Assembly: GCA_029204225.1 (NCBI GenBank) | Contig: CM055097.1 | Location: 59,080,143-59,144,142 of the forward strand | Direction: 5' to 3' | Length of the DNA stretch: 64,000 nt | Source of the DNA: Diphasiastrum complanatum | Lineage: Eukaryota; Streptophyta; Lycopodiopsida; Lycopodiales; Lycopodiaceae | Shown here: in pieces, positions 21,901-33,900 of the stretch | How positions within the stretch are numbered: position 1 is the stretch's first letter | Layout: each line of letters starts with the position of its first letter | The notes under the pieces: generated by a model | Seen by the model: the letters and a program-made list of their open reading frames with translations, nothing else | Database searches by the model: none | Told to the model about the DNA's origin: nothing | Position numbers and translations under genes: made by a program

Positions 21901-24900
21901 CTGGTTTTCTATCATTGCTAGAAAATCCTTAAAGCGTTGAAAAACTTCAGATTTTGCTTTCATAGGATAAATCCGTGTAAATCTTGAAAGGTCATCAATA
22001 AAAGTAACAAAGTACTTGCACCTTCCAATGGATTCGGTTCTCATTGGACCACATACATCACTATCCATATTGAATCTCTTCAACATCTTCAAGCTAGCAA
22101 AGTTGAGATGTCCAAACCTAGCATGCCATAATTCAGCCAACTCCAAAGAATGTGAACTTGATGCAACAAGACAAAACGATGATGAAGCTCTTCACTCATA
22201 GGTATCCATAAGGAACAATCCACCACGTAATGTTCCCGAAGCAATGATCATAAGAGATCTCTTAAGACACTTGTCTTCTTTGAATTCCACAACCAATCCT
22301 TGGTTCATAATTGTAGACATCGAAATGAGATTCTTTTTTATTTTTTGAACATAAAGTACATTACGAATGTACTTCCCCTCACCATTGGGTAAGATAATGG
22401 GGATCACTCCAATACCTTTGATATCAGCTTGTAGTAGATAGGAGATAGACTTTTCACGTCAAAATCTACTCAAAGGGCAGCAACCTCAAAGCTAAAATTA
22501 TGAGCACAATAGATTGCAATACTCCACATGCAATTTGCTCAACAAGTAATGAAATAGGTGGCTGATCTTTGCACAAAAAACAGAATGCTCACAAATAGGT
22601 AGACTTCAAATGAAGCCTAAACCAAAACCAGAAATTTGTGGCTAAAAAAGAGTGCACACTATGTGCATATAGAGCTGATGGTAGCGCCCTACTCCAAGCT
22701 CACCAATAGGGAAATTTCAGCAAAAATGTGTGTAAAACACATGTATCTTCATTTGTAGATGGGTGCCCTCCTACAAAGAAGTAAATCTGAAATTTTTAGC
22801 ATGTAATTGAGTCAAAATCACATGCAATTGGTTTGAGCATGGGCGCCCTACTGCTAGCTCTCAAATAGGTGAAGGTGCCCTGCGAATTCCTGCAATTTCC
22901 TGCAAAAAAGTTATAAGAAGATGAACAAATTCTTCTCCTGCAAAAATTAGCAGCTTGATGGTTTTCTGCTACCAAAAGGGGAAGAATTAAGCTTCCTATT
23001 GGGCGCCCTCCTGCAAGCAATCTGATCACCTAAAGGCTCTGATACCATGTAGGAAATAGAAGCCTAAGGATGCAGGATCTTAACTATTCAATCACACAAA
23101 GCATTTCCAAAAGAAAGAGAGAGATGTCTAGAAACCCTATTGTAGAAACTTGTGGACAGCCAAGGAGAATAGTTAGTATTGCTTACAAAAGTGTCGCATA
23201 CAAATGGGATGCACACATATATATAGTCCAAGATGACTATTGGCTATCCAACTACTTGACTATTGGCTATCCAACTTTCTATAAGTTACATAGAAAAAAT
23301 AAGGTACCTCCAATATGTCAAGTTGGGGTACTTAATGTCACAATTAGGCCTAGTGGACCCATGAGTCCCTACCAAATTAATTTCATACTAACTTAGCTAA
23401 CTCTAAGTTTAGTAGGCCTAATATAATAAATGATATGACCATGGTTACACAACTCTCGACCTTTTGGGTCAAAGTAACCTATGGTAATGTAATCAATTCC
23501 ATTCACATTCCAACATTACACATGGTTAAAACGGAGATGTCTGCTCTCAAAGAAGCCAACGCCTAGCTGCATCAAGAAATGGATCTTCTGAGAAAAGAAC
23601 TCAAATCTAAAAAGCTTAACTGATTAATCTCTCCAATCCGGCTTAAGGCATCCGCGACACTATTAGAGGTACCCTTTCGGTACTCAATGTCATAATGAAA
23701 TTCTTGGAGCATCTCTGACCATCTGGCCTTACGACCCCTAAGGTCGACCGCATCGTTAATATACTTTAACGCTTGATGGTCAGTAACTATAGTAAACTGG
23801 GAGCCATACAAGTAATGTCTCCAAACTTTCAGGGCGTTAATGGCAGCAAAAAGTTCCTTGTCATAGGTGGAATACCGCCTTTGAGCAGGGTCCAACTTCT
23901 TGCTTTCAAAAGCTACCGGTCTACCATCTAGATATAGGACTGCGCCTATAGCATAGTCATTGGCATCCGTTTCAAGTACATATGGCTTGTTAGGATCCAC
24001 TATGTGTAGAATAGGCGTTGTAGTTACACAGTATTTGAGGTTCTCAAAACTCTGATTCAACTCTTCAGTCCAAGTAACTGGAGGACTGAACTTAGTGTGC
24101 CGGCTAACTCTTTTAGCCCCTCTGAGGACATTCGTCAAGGCCAATGCAATTAATGCATAGTTCAAGATGAATCTATGAAAAAACCCCATAAAGCCCAAAA
24201 AGGACTTAACCTCCCGGATGGTTTTAGGGATAGGCCATTCACGTACTTGTCGGACTTTATTTGGGTCAATTTCCAACCCATGGTCTGAAATAATGTGACC
24301 AAGGTATAACAACCTCTTATGGAAGAACACACATTTGGATTCCTTGGCAAAAAGCTTCTCCTGTCTAAGTAACTTTAAGACAGTCCTGAGATGCTCCTCA
24401 TGCTCGTCCAAGGTCTTACTATAGATGAGAATATCATCTAAGTAGACTATTACGAACTTTCCCAGATATGGACGAAGAAGATCGTTCATCGTCTGCTGGA
24501 AAGTCGCTGGAGCATTTGTCAAGCCAAAAGGTAAAACCAGAAACTCACAATGGCCGTACCTAGTTCTAAACCCGGTTTTTTCAATATTCTCAGTCTTTAT
24601 GCGAATCTGATGATACCCTGGTCTCAAATCGATTTTGGTGAAGTACTTTGCACCATGCAATCGATCAACCAGTTCATCCATTCGCGGCAAAGGATAACGG
24701 TTTTTAATCGTTAACTTAATTAACTTTTTAAAGTCCACACAAAGACGAGTACCTCCGTCTTTTTTATCAACAAGGAGCACAAGTGCCCCCCAGGGAGATT
24801 TACTAGGCCTAACATGGCCCTTCTTTAGGTAATTTTACAGTTGCCTATAAACCTCCTCCTCTTCAGTAGTACTCATCCTATATGGATACAGTGATATAGG

Positions 24901-27900
24901 AGAACTACCAGGAATCAGTTTAATACCATGTTCAACACCCCTAGAGGGGGGGAGACCCTCAGGAAGTTGTTCAGGAAATTCTTGTCTAAGTTTCCTAAAA
25001 ATTTCACCTTTTGGCGAGTTTTCTTGTTTTAGGTTATTAGACATTAATTCCATTTGGAGATTGTAAAATTGCAAACTACGTTCTTCATGGTAAGTAAAAT
25101 CTTTTAACCAACATAAATAAGAACTGCAATCCACAATATCCATACATTTAACAGTTTCCAAAGCAGATAGCATATACGGAGTAGAAATATCAACATTTAT
25201 ATTCAATTCTATGAGTGAGCCGTTATGTAAGAACGACAAACTGTGAGTTACATAGTTTTTCTTCATAGACTCGTTCCTCTCATAGAACCACTCTTTACCA
25301 AGTATAACATCTACCCTATCTAGATTCATAATATGAAAGTCTAATTTATCCTTATAGGCTTGAATCTCTATTGGTAGACCTGGGACTATCCGGTCCCAAA
25401 CTTGGCTTTCTGCTCCTGTTGCCAGCTTCACTGTGTATCGGTGGTCACTTTGCCTTGTTTCCACCTTTAGCTTCTGCAACAAATTAGTGTTAATAAAATT
25501 ATGTGTGGAACCATCGTCAATTAAAACAGTTACGGCTTGATCACCCACAACCCCCTTCATCCGAATGAGGTCATGAGGGCCAAAAACAGCCGTATTAAAA
25601 CAACAATGCTCACACACAGAATTACCAGCAAAGGAAAGATCTACACTAGATATGCTAGAGTTACCTGGCGTCTTAAAAGATGCCCCTTTAGCCTTCCGTT
25701 TCTTTGGACATTCCTTCGCGACATGACCTGGTTCCATGCAATTGAAGCACAGATTGTCGCTTCTGGCTTTCATGAAGGTTTCCTGGTCCAAGGTAGATCT
25801 TTTCTTCGATTTCCTTGAACCTGAAGCGCCTTCCTTTGCCTTATCTTTCGATTTCTTTGGAAATAAAGGCCTCTTACCCTTTACGTCGGGCAAGACACCA
25901 GTCTCAGGCTTAGCCATCGTAGGAGTATCATCGTAGATTCTGGAGAAGCAAACAACATCCTCGAGAGTAAGAGGTTGGTTCCTCCTGACCTCTAGCTGAT
26001 AATCTCTTGGCAACCCCAGTATGAAATGCAACTTTACTAGCAAAGGATCTATTCTAAATGAGAATAGACCTCTTGAAATTCTTGCAAATACTGATCCAGG
26101 GGCCGGTTCCCCATATGGATCGTCGCATACTGACGGTAAAATTCAAAATCATCAAGAATAGGAAGGAAGGCCGCCTTAAAGGCCTTACAGAAATCCTCCC
26201 AATTCCTAGGAACTTCAGGCTTACCTCTTATATCTTGCCACCAGGTAAATGCTCTACCTCGCAGGTACATGACGGCGAGATTGATCTTGTTGTCCTCGGA
26301 TGAATCGTGCATGGAAAAGTGCGAATTCCATCGATCCAGCCATTGCAAGACCGCCTCCGGGGTTCTATCCTTCTTTTCCCCAGCAAAAACTTCAAGAGTA
26401 AACAAGGGTTGATGCACCAATTGCCTTAGCTGCGTCAATTCCTTGAGATCCTGCTGATCCCGACTGTGCTTTGCTTGCATATCCACAATCTGTTGCTGTA
26501 GACTGTTAATAGCCAGCATCAAAGCATCAGGGTCTAAGACAGAGGCAGATACTGTAGCCTCATGAACAGGGGACATAGGCTGTGTAGGAGGAGTAGGTTC
26601 CATTTTTACAAAGAGAAGAGAGGTGAATTAAGAAAAGAAGATAGAAGAGAATCAAAAGGTACTCAAGGAAGGTAGATACAAAGCTACTCTTGCTGCCTCT
26701 TCACAAACCAAATGGTATTATTGTCCATGGCTGCCAAGAGGGGAAGCAAAGAGAAGGATGCACCACCACCTCCACCTCTTTTCACATAAAACAGAGGCAT
26801 AGAAGAGGCATACCTCCCTCTACATGCCATCCTACCAACTGCCAAGTGGCTTTGCCTTGCCACCTAGCTTCCACCTCAGCCTTCTGGCCTTCTCCTAGCA
26901 ATCTGCCAGGTGGCCTACAGCCCCCTTCCCCCTTAAAATTTTTTATTTTCTTGAAACTGTCCATCGCTGATTAACAGGGACAGGCAGAAGACAAACAAGT
27001 TAAAATTTCAGGGAGGGCCCCGATTTTCTCAAATAAGGATCAGAAAGACATCGCAACAGCAGGGCGCTGCCAGCTGCCACCTCACAAGGCCCTAGAGATG
27101 CCACGTCGCGGATTCCTCAACACTTTTTTGAGGGTCCATTTTGGACTGGCAGCGATGACCTATATAAGTTTTTACGCTGAGCTGAGGAGGGCCCATCGCG
27201 ATCAGACCAACGCCTGAATCTGAGCGGAATAGATGTAGGAAGGACTGCCACCTGTCCTTTCCTGGACAGTGTCACGTGGCAGGTCTTCCTTTGGCTCCCT
27301 ACTGTTTTTTTTTTAAAAACTTCTTCAATTTTACTTAAAAAACAGCGGAGAGACAAAACCCTGAAGGGTGCATAAAAATGCAATTCTAACCCGTTTTGAA
27401 ATCTGTCAGAAGCGTCGTAAATTACAAGAAATCTACTACGGATCAACGCACCTGCTTTCAGTATGCAGTGGCTCTGATACCATATGTTACAATCTCACTT
27501 ATTGCAAACCTCTAGGTGCCGGTTAACCACAAGAGACCGAACGATTCACGTTCCACCCCGCCGTAGGACCTAATCCGGGTCCACCCACCTTGCCCTGGCT
27601 TGTGACCGTATCAAGCTGGATCCGACCTCCATCCCAGACGGCGTCCCATACCACCGCCTAGGCTCTCAGCCATCTCCTGCCTCATGCTAGCAATACATCC
27701 TGGCCGTGCACACGCTCTCCATCCACCTCCTCCTGATACCATATGTTACAATCTCACTTATTGCAAACCTCCAGGTGCCGGTTAACCACAAGAGACCGAA
27801 CGATTCACGTTCCACCCTGCCGTGGGACCTAATCCGGGTCCACCCACCGTGCCTTGGCCTGTGACCGTATCAAGCTGGATCCGACCTCCATCCCAGACGG

Positions 27901-30900
27901 CGTCCCATACCACCGCCTAGGCTCTCAGCCATCTCCTGCCTCATGCTAGCAATACATCCGGGCCGTGCACATGCTCTCCATCCACCTCCTCCTAGGTAGA
28001 CAGAATGGATGGCAAATGAGTCCTCCTCCCCTTGTATACCTCCAAGGAGAGAGACTCCAAGCCATGTGCACTCCTGGATCATGACACGTGGCAACCATGC
28101 AGGTTCACGAGTCACCGGTCAAGTCTACAGGCCCAGTCATCGTCTGGTCTCAAGTCTGGGTTTGGGACCCAAGGGAGTTGGGTCCCTAACACTCACGGTA
28201 CATTTGGTTCTGCATTGACGGGTATAGTGTTGGTTCTGACAAAGACATCTTTGTTGCAATTAGGAGAAGCTCATGAGTTGGCCATTCTTAATGGTTTAAC
28301 TTGTTGGCCCGACTCGGGCAAATATACCTGCCATCCCCACAGTGGCGACCATAGTGTTGTCGATTATCTTATGGGATCACCATCAACTATCTCACTCATC
28401 CGTGATTTTTGTATCTCTCCTACCACTCTTTCTGATCATTCCTTCCTTTCCTTTAGTCTTGGTACTATTTCTTTGCCTCGATAGTTCTCACCTCCACCTT
28501 TATCTCGTGTACATCTTTGACCATTCACTTGCACCTACCTATCAGCATTCGCTCTCCCCACTGCTCCACATTTTCCCCCATCATAGCCCGCTTGAAGAGC
28601 AAGCTTCCTTCATTACCACAACACTCCATATGGCTGCCGCTGCTTCCTTCCCTTCTAGACCCATCATAACAAAAAGAACAACAATCCTAGACCAGTGCGC
28701 CCACCTTGGGATGACGATGAGTGTCGTTCCCAGCATCACCTTGTCACACATGCTCGCATACACACCCCTCATCTCTTGCAACCCACTCGTTGTTTCTTTA
28801 CCCGCTTACTTCGTCGTAAGAAACGGGCATATGATAGTCTGGAAGAGTGACGACTTATTGGTCTTCTCTATAGTTCTTCCACAGGGGCATTCTGGCATGA
28901 GTTCATTCCCCGTGCTCCACCTCCGCTCCTTGATGACTTGCGCATTTGGACTGAGTATGCCACTGCTTTATATACCATTGATACCGATACACGTATTTCC
29001 ATTTCCCCTAGACCTCCTGAGTTTACCTTCACTTCTGATATGGTCCACAATGCCATCAAGAAAATGAACACCAATAAAGCCAGGGATATTGATGACCTTG
29101 ATTCTGAGCTTTTAATCCATGCTGTTGATTTACTATCACCTCTCCTAGCCACTCTACTCAATCAAGCCATTGTCTCCGGTTTTCCTTCTTTTTGGTGCAC
29201 CAACATCATCCATCCCATACACAAAAATGGTGATCCCAAGAATCTTAGTAACTATCAGAGTCTTATGATTGGGCACGTTATCACGAAGTTGTATGGCATT
29301 ATTCTTCAGTCAGCTATCAATACTGAGTCAGAGACCAGGAGATTGCATGCTATGGGCCAGGCTGGATTTAGAGCTCATTATTCTACCACAGATCATATCT
29401 TTACTCTCAAAGGAAGCTCGACACCGGCGAGAGCGAGTTTATTGCTGCTTCGTTGTCCCACGCTCCTTACTCATCCAGCGGATACAAGACCTTGGTTTTT
29501 CTGATGACACAGAGTATTGGGATGTTTATGGAGTGACAGAGGTATCTCAGAGCAAATCATGAGCACCATTGGGGTGAAGCAGGGATGTTCCCTCTCCCCT
29601 ACACTTTTTGGATTACATATTGATGAGTTAGAGAGAGTTATTGAGCAGTGCGGTGGTTCTGGTTGCAGACTTGGTGACGTCTTGATCGATATTCTTCTTT
29701 ATGCAGATGATGTGGTTCTACTTGACATCAAGTTCAAAATATAGCTCATTGGAAGCTAGACCTAATGACAAGGTCAGAAGGGAGAAGCCCATTGACGTGA
29801 TTGCTCATCAACCTTTGCTGCAGGATCATCATCCAACACTTGATGTGGCTATTTAATCACAAGCTGTCATGACTCAATCAAATGTTGACAACAATGATCA
29901 TGTTAAATAGGCAAGAGGAGCTTGGATGTCTAGTAAGGGTTTATTTGCTTCTTCAGGTGTTTTGGCAGTTAGAGCCTTATTTAGCTGCATTTGGAACCTC
30001 AAAAATATGTTAATCGTTTAAATCCCATATGCATTATTGTCACCACATCTAGGATCCAACTGCATTGACCGTCTGACCAAAATGGCTTATTTTATTCCGA
30101 CCAAAACAACCGTTAGAGCTCCAAAGTTAGCGAGGTTGTTTGTAGACGGGCTATTTAAATTGTACGGTCTACCTTCTGGCATAGTCAGCAACCGGGACAG
30201 TAAGTTTAATGGAAATTTTTGGAGGGCAGTATTCCATCATCTCCATACTAAACTTAATATGAGTACTACTGACCATCCACAGACGGACAGTCAAACAGAG
30301 AGGGTAAATCAGGTGCTGGAGGATATGCTTCGTGCATACGTCAGCAAGAAGCAGACTAATTGGGAGGAGTATCTCTCGATATTAGAGTTTGCTTACAATA
30401 GTACCAAACATTGAGCTACGGGATACAGCCCATTTATGTTGATGTACGGTTTTCAGCCACACTCACCCACAGCTATAGGGTTTAAACAAGAAAAGTTGAA
30501 GCAGCCAGAAACTTTTTAGAGGACCTAAACTAGATGATAGAACATGCTAAGCGTAGCATTAGGTAGTCCCAGGATCGAGCCAGACATTATGCAGATCCAC
30601 ACAGACGGGATGTGCAGTTTTCCGCTGGTGAGAAAGTCTACTTGAGAGTTCCAGTTGACTCTAAAACCCTCAAATCAGGAGTGTGTGCTAAGTTGTCTCC
30701 TAGGTATTGTGGTCCCTTTACCATCAGTAGGAGACTAGGCGAGGTCACCTATGAACTAGAACTCCCACACGGTAGTAAGGTTTTTCCAGTCTTTCATGTA
30801 AGTCAGTTACGAAAAGCCTTAACTAGATCAGAAAATCTGGTAGAGGACAGTGTTCTAGTTCTCCCATTGGATTCTCAACAACCTTCACATGAACCAGAGG

Positions 30901-33900
30901 AGATTCTTGATAGTAGAGAGACGCATTTTTGTCATACTCTATACCGGGAATACCTGGTCAAGTGGAATGATCAGCCTGTTGAGAATGCCACTTGGGAAAG
31001 AGGCAGCGTCCTTCGCAAGATTTTTCCAGACTTTGTCTTAGAGGAGCAAGACGGTTCTTAAGGGGGAGGGAGTGTTACGAGCACGTGACCAGTGCCGAAC
31101 CCTAAAGAACACAGGAGGTCAGATACCACAGTTAGGGTCGTGTCCAACGTACACGACCAACAGGGCAAGACAGTGTGAATAGTGTGCCCCGACACGGTCC
31201 GTAGCCATGGCGGGCCTAACACAGTCTAGGGACCCTGTCAGCAGGACAGGGCCCCCAGTTGGGTCCCGACGTGCAATCGGCCATGTCAGTGCCACGTGGC
31301 TGACACTTGGCAGTATGCATGCTACCAGTCCTCACACTGGGCTAGGAGGGGCTTACTCTATATTAGGGAGTAGGCAAGGTTGGGTGGATCAGTTAGTGTT
31401 TGCCCTACTGTAGTGTTAGGATCTATTACAGTGGGGCACGTGGACCATCCCCTGCAATGTCGACCGTCTCGTCGGAATCATATGTGGGCTCATCAGAGGA
31501 GGAGGGCAATGGAACGTCAGCAGGGAGTGGGGTAGGCACCTCTGTGTTAGAATCATCCTCAGGATCACCCCGCAGAGCACGCTGAGCTGCCTCGTTTGGA
31601 TCAACCTCTGGCTCTGCCTTAGGATCGGCCGCTGGAACAAGGCAATCATCGGGATTGACCTACACAAGTCAATCATTCGTGAGAATAGCCGAAGCAATCG
31701 TGAGGGCATTAAACTGATTTAGGGTAAAACTAATAAGAGAGCAAACGATAGAGCATAGAAATATACCTGCAGCAGTAGGGCGCGTACGCCTCCTGCTCTC
31801 TTGTTGTCCGCAATGCGTCGAACCACCCTGGTGTTGGTGTTGCAGTACACCAAGCCATTGCATCGCTCAGTCGTGATCCTGCCAAAGGAGGCGGATGTGG
31901 AGTGGGTGCTGCCACTGGTGTTGCGCCGGCGCCTCAAAGGGCGCTGGGACTTGAGCGGTTTCCCCAACATGCGCTTAAGTCTAACATTCATCCATCATGC
32001 ACTTACGTAAAAGCCAACTCAGAAACGTAACAAGCTTAACCATTCAGACTTAAGAAAACTGGAATCCCAACCAACCCGAAAGCCAATTCAGAATCCGTCC
32101 CCAAAAGGTAACCAAAGGCAAAGACAAGCCACACATGAAACCCAAGGCATAGTGGTCGCCAAACTGACCAATTGGCATAGCGGCAAGCCCCATGTCGATG
32201 ACAGGGACCCTTAGGCGCCAGCGACGCAAAAAGGTTGTAGTAAGGGTCCTTGCACTTGGACCAGTCCCGGAGGCGAAACTGAAATGGTAATCATCCCTAA
32301 GGATCAACTTTATTAGATTTGGAAGAGGTTACATTCATACATTGACTGACCGGTTTCGGGGCCACCAACACGTGCTGGGCATTGTGCCTGGCTCGTGTTG
32401 GTAGAGGGAGTTGAGACCTGGCGACTGGATTCCTGGCGCTGGTTGAGCTGCCCAAGTTTCTGTCTGCCGGACTCCCCCTATAGTTCTGCTGTGATTCGGC
32501 GCACCCCCTCTGTTCTGAAACATAGTGCTTTCTGGTAAAGCACGCTTTTTGGGACTTAGTTTTTATTTTGCTGATTAAGCCTGGCAAGCCTGGCAGAATC
32601 AGTCTGGCTCCCGAACATGGGTCCCGGGAGCCGTCCGGGCGGCAGAATCAACTTGCTTCCTGACTAGGCCATGACTCGAGCTCCAGAACTAGCTCATGAC
32701 TTGTGACTACTTGACTGGCTCACCACAGGTCGGAGGCTCAGTTCTTGACGTTCTAACTTGCTCTGGGACCTTAGGGAGCGTCACCCCTTAGAGTCTTACA
32801 GGGCACACTAGGTGCACCTGAGTCAGCTTTACAACAACTGGAGGAGCAGCTGGAGGAGCCACTGTGGATGTGGGCGCTGCAAGAGAAAACCTGGGCACAG
32901 ATGGTGGCCTGCCATGGAGACCTAGTGCTGCAGAAGTGGACGGCGATGGAGGGGCTGCAGGCTTGAATGGCATCGGTGGCACTGGAGGAGCTGTGCGGCG
33001 CACATATACCCTCTGAGGAGCTGGAGGAACTGTAGACACCTCGTGCGGCTGCTCTGGCTGGGACTCTGTGTATGGCATGCTGGCAAGAGATGAAGGGGGT
33101 GCCCTGACACTCGGCATCTGCTGAGCCTTTGAATCCAATGTGGCAATCAAGTCGTCCAGCTAGGCATCTGAATACAAATGCTCTGGGCTCTGGGCCTCAT
33201 CCTGTGCCCTGAATCATCCTGTGCATCATCCCCTGGATCAACCCGTGCCTCATCGCGTGCCTCATCATGTGCACCCTGTAGACCTTGCATGGCCTCCCAA
33301 TCTATGCAATCAAAGTCATCTGGTGCCTCCTCTGGTGTGCTGTTGTAGTAACGGCCATGACTCTGCACTGCACGCATCCAAACAGCTGCGAGACCGGCAT
33401 CTAAATCACTCTGCCCTCTATCAAGAGCCTCCTCCATCATGTCGACATAGGTAGGTATGCCACTGGCCCCCCCTGTGTGCCCTGCCTGTCTCCCGGTATA
33501 ACCTGTGCGATGTGCCCCACCTCTGCCACGTGATGCACCTGTGACCCCTGCCCGTGGCGTGTGCCCTGCACCTGTATGGTCTGCCTCATCCCTCTCTGAA
33601 CTGGCAAACACAACCCGAATGGGCTCATCCTCGTCATGCTCATCCTCTGACAGTGGCTCGTCTGCCTCATACAAAGGAGGCTCTCTGTGCTCAAGCCCAA
33701 GCTCTCTCTCTCTCTCATCTCAGCAAGCTCCCTCTCTCTCTCTGCCATCAACTGTGTGCCCAAGTCATCTGCAGGCATGGGATGGACGCTGTCCGTAGGC
33801 AAGTCAACCTGGCGCTCCAAATCAGATATCTTCGTCTGCAAGGTCAAAATTGAGCGTGTCAGGACAACAACTTGATAAAAAATGGCAACCTACATTTTAG

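Larger units (their letters stand above)
19426..23515 (-). mobile_element. Ty1/copia element, internally deleted and rearranged (4,090 bp)
   Basis: TTACA duplications (19421-19425 and 23516-23520) and LTR copies at both ends define it. Removing it joins the Pro/Ser-rich frame cleanly. The integrase domain precedes any RT in element order, as in copia. No reverse transcriptase catalytic motif (YVDD) is seen. Instead there are two related hinge segments. The LTRs differ by about 15 substitutions plus indels, so it is not recent. Confidence 0.92.
23612..28191 (-). mobile_element. Ty3/gypsy element C, 3'-truncated (gag to RNase H, 5' LTR)
   Basis: Read on the minus strand it has an LTR (27744-28191), a partial second LTR copy, primer binding site, leader, gag, protease, RT and RNase H. 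It stops abruptly after [16 protein letters not shown] near 23612. Integrase and 3' LTR are missing. One frameshift (about 26050) and one TAA (24832-24834) break the polyprotein. Confidence 0.92.
28192..29745 (+). mobile_element. LINE-A, fragment with endonuclease end and reverse transcriptase
   Basis: In several frames it reads the C-terminal endonuclease ([25 protein letters not shown]), the RT N-terminal part ([54 protein letters not shown]) and the RT core [21 protein letters not shown] and YADDVVLL. These are plant LINE (non-LTR) motifs. It is truncated at both ends, abutting the gypsy C LTR on the left. Confidence 0.88.
30060..31430 (+). mobile_element. Gypsy A3, 5'-truncated copy (integrase core to 3' LTR)
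   Basis: Same family as A1 and A2, in + orientation. It starts inside integrase at the first catalytic region ([15 protein letters not shown]) and runs through the chromodomain, polypurine tract and a full 358-bp LTR. No left LTR or target duplication is found. Its LTR shows more differences from A1 and A2 than they show from each other. Confidence 0.93.
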
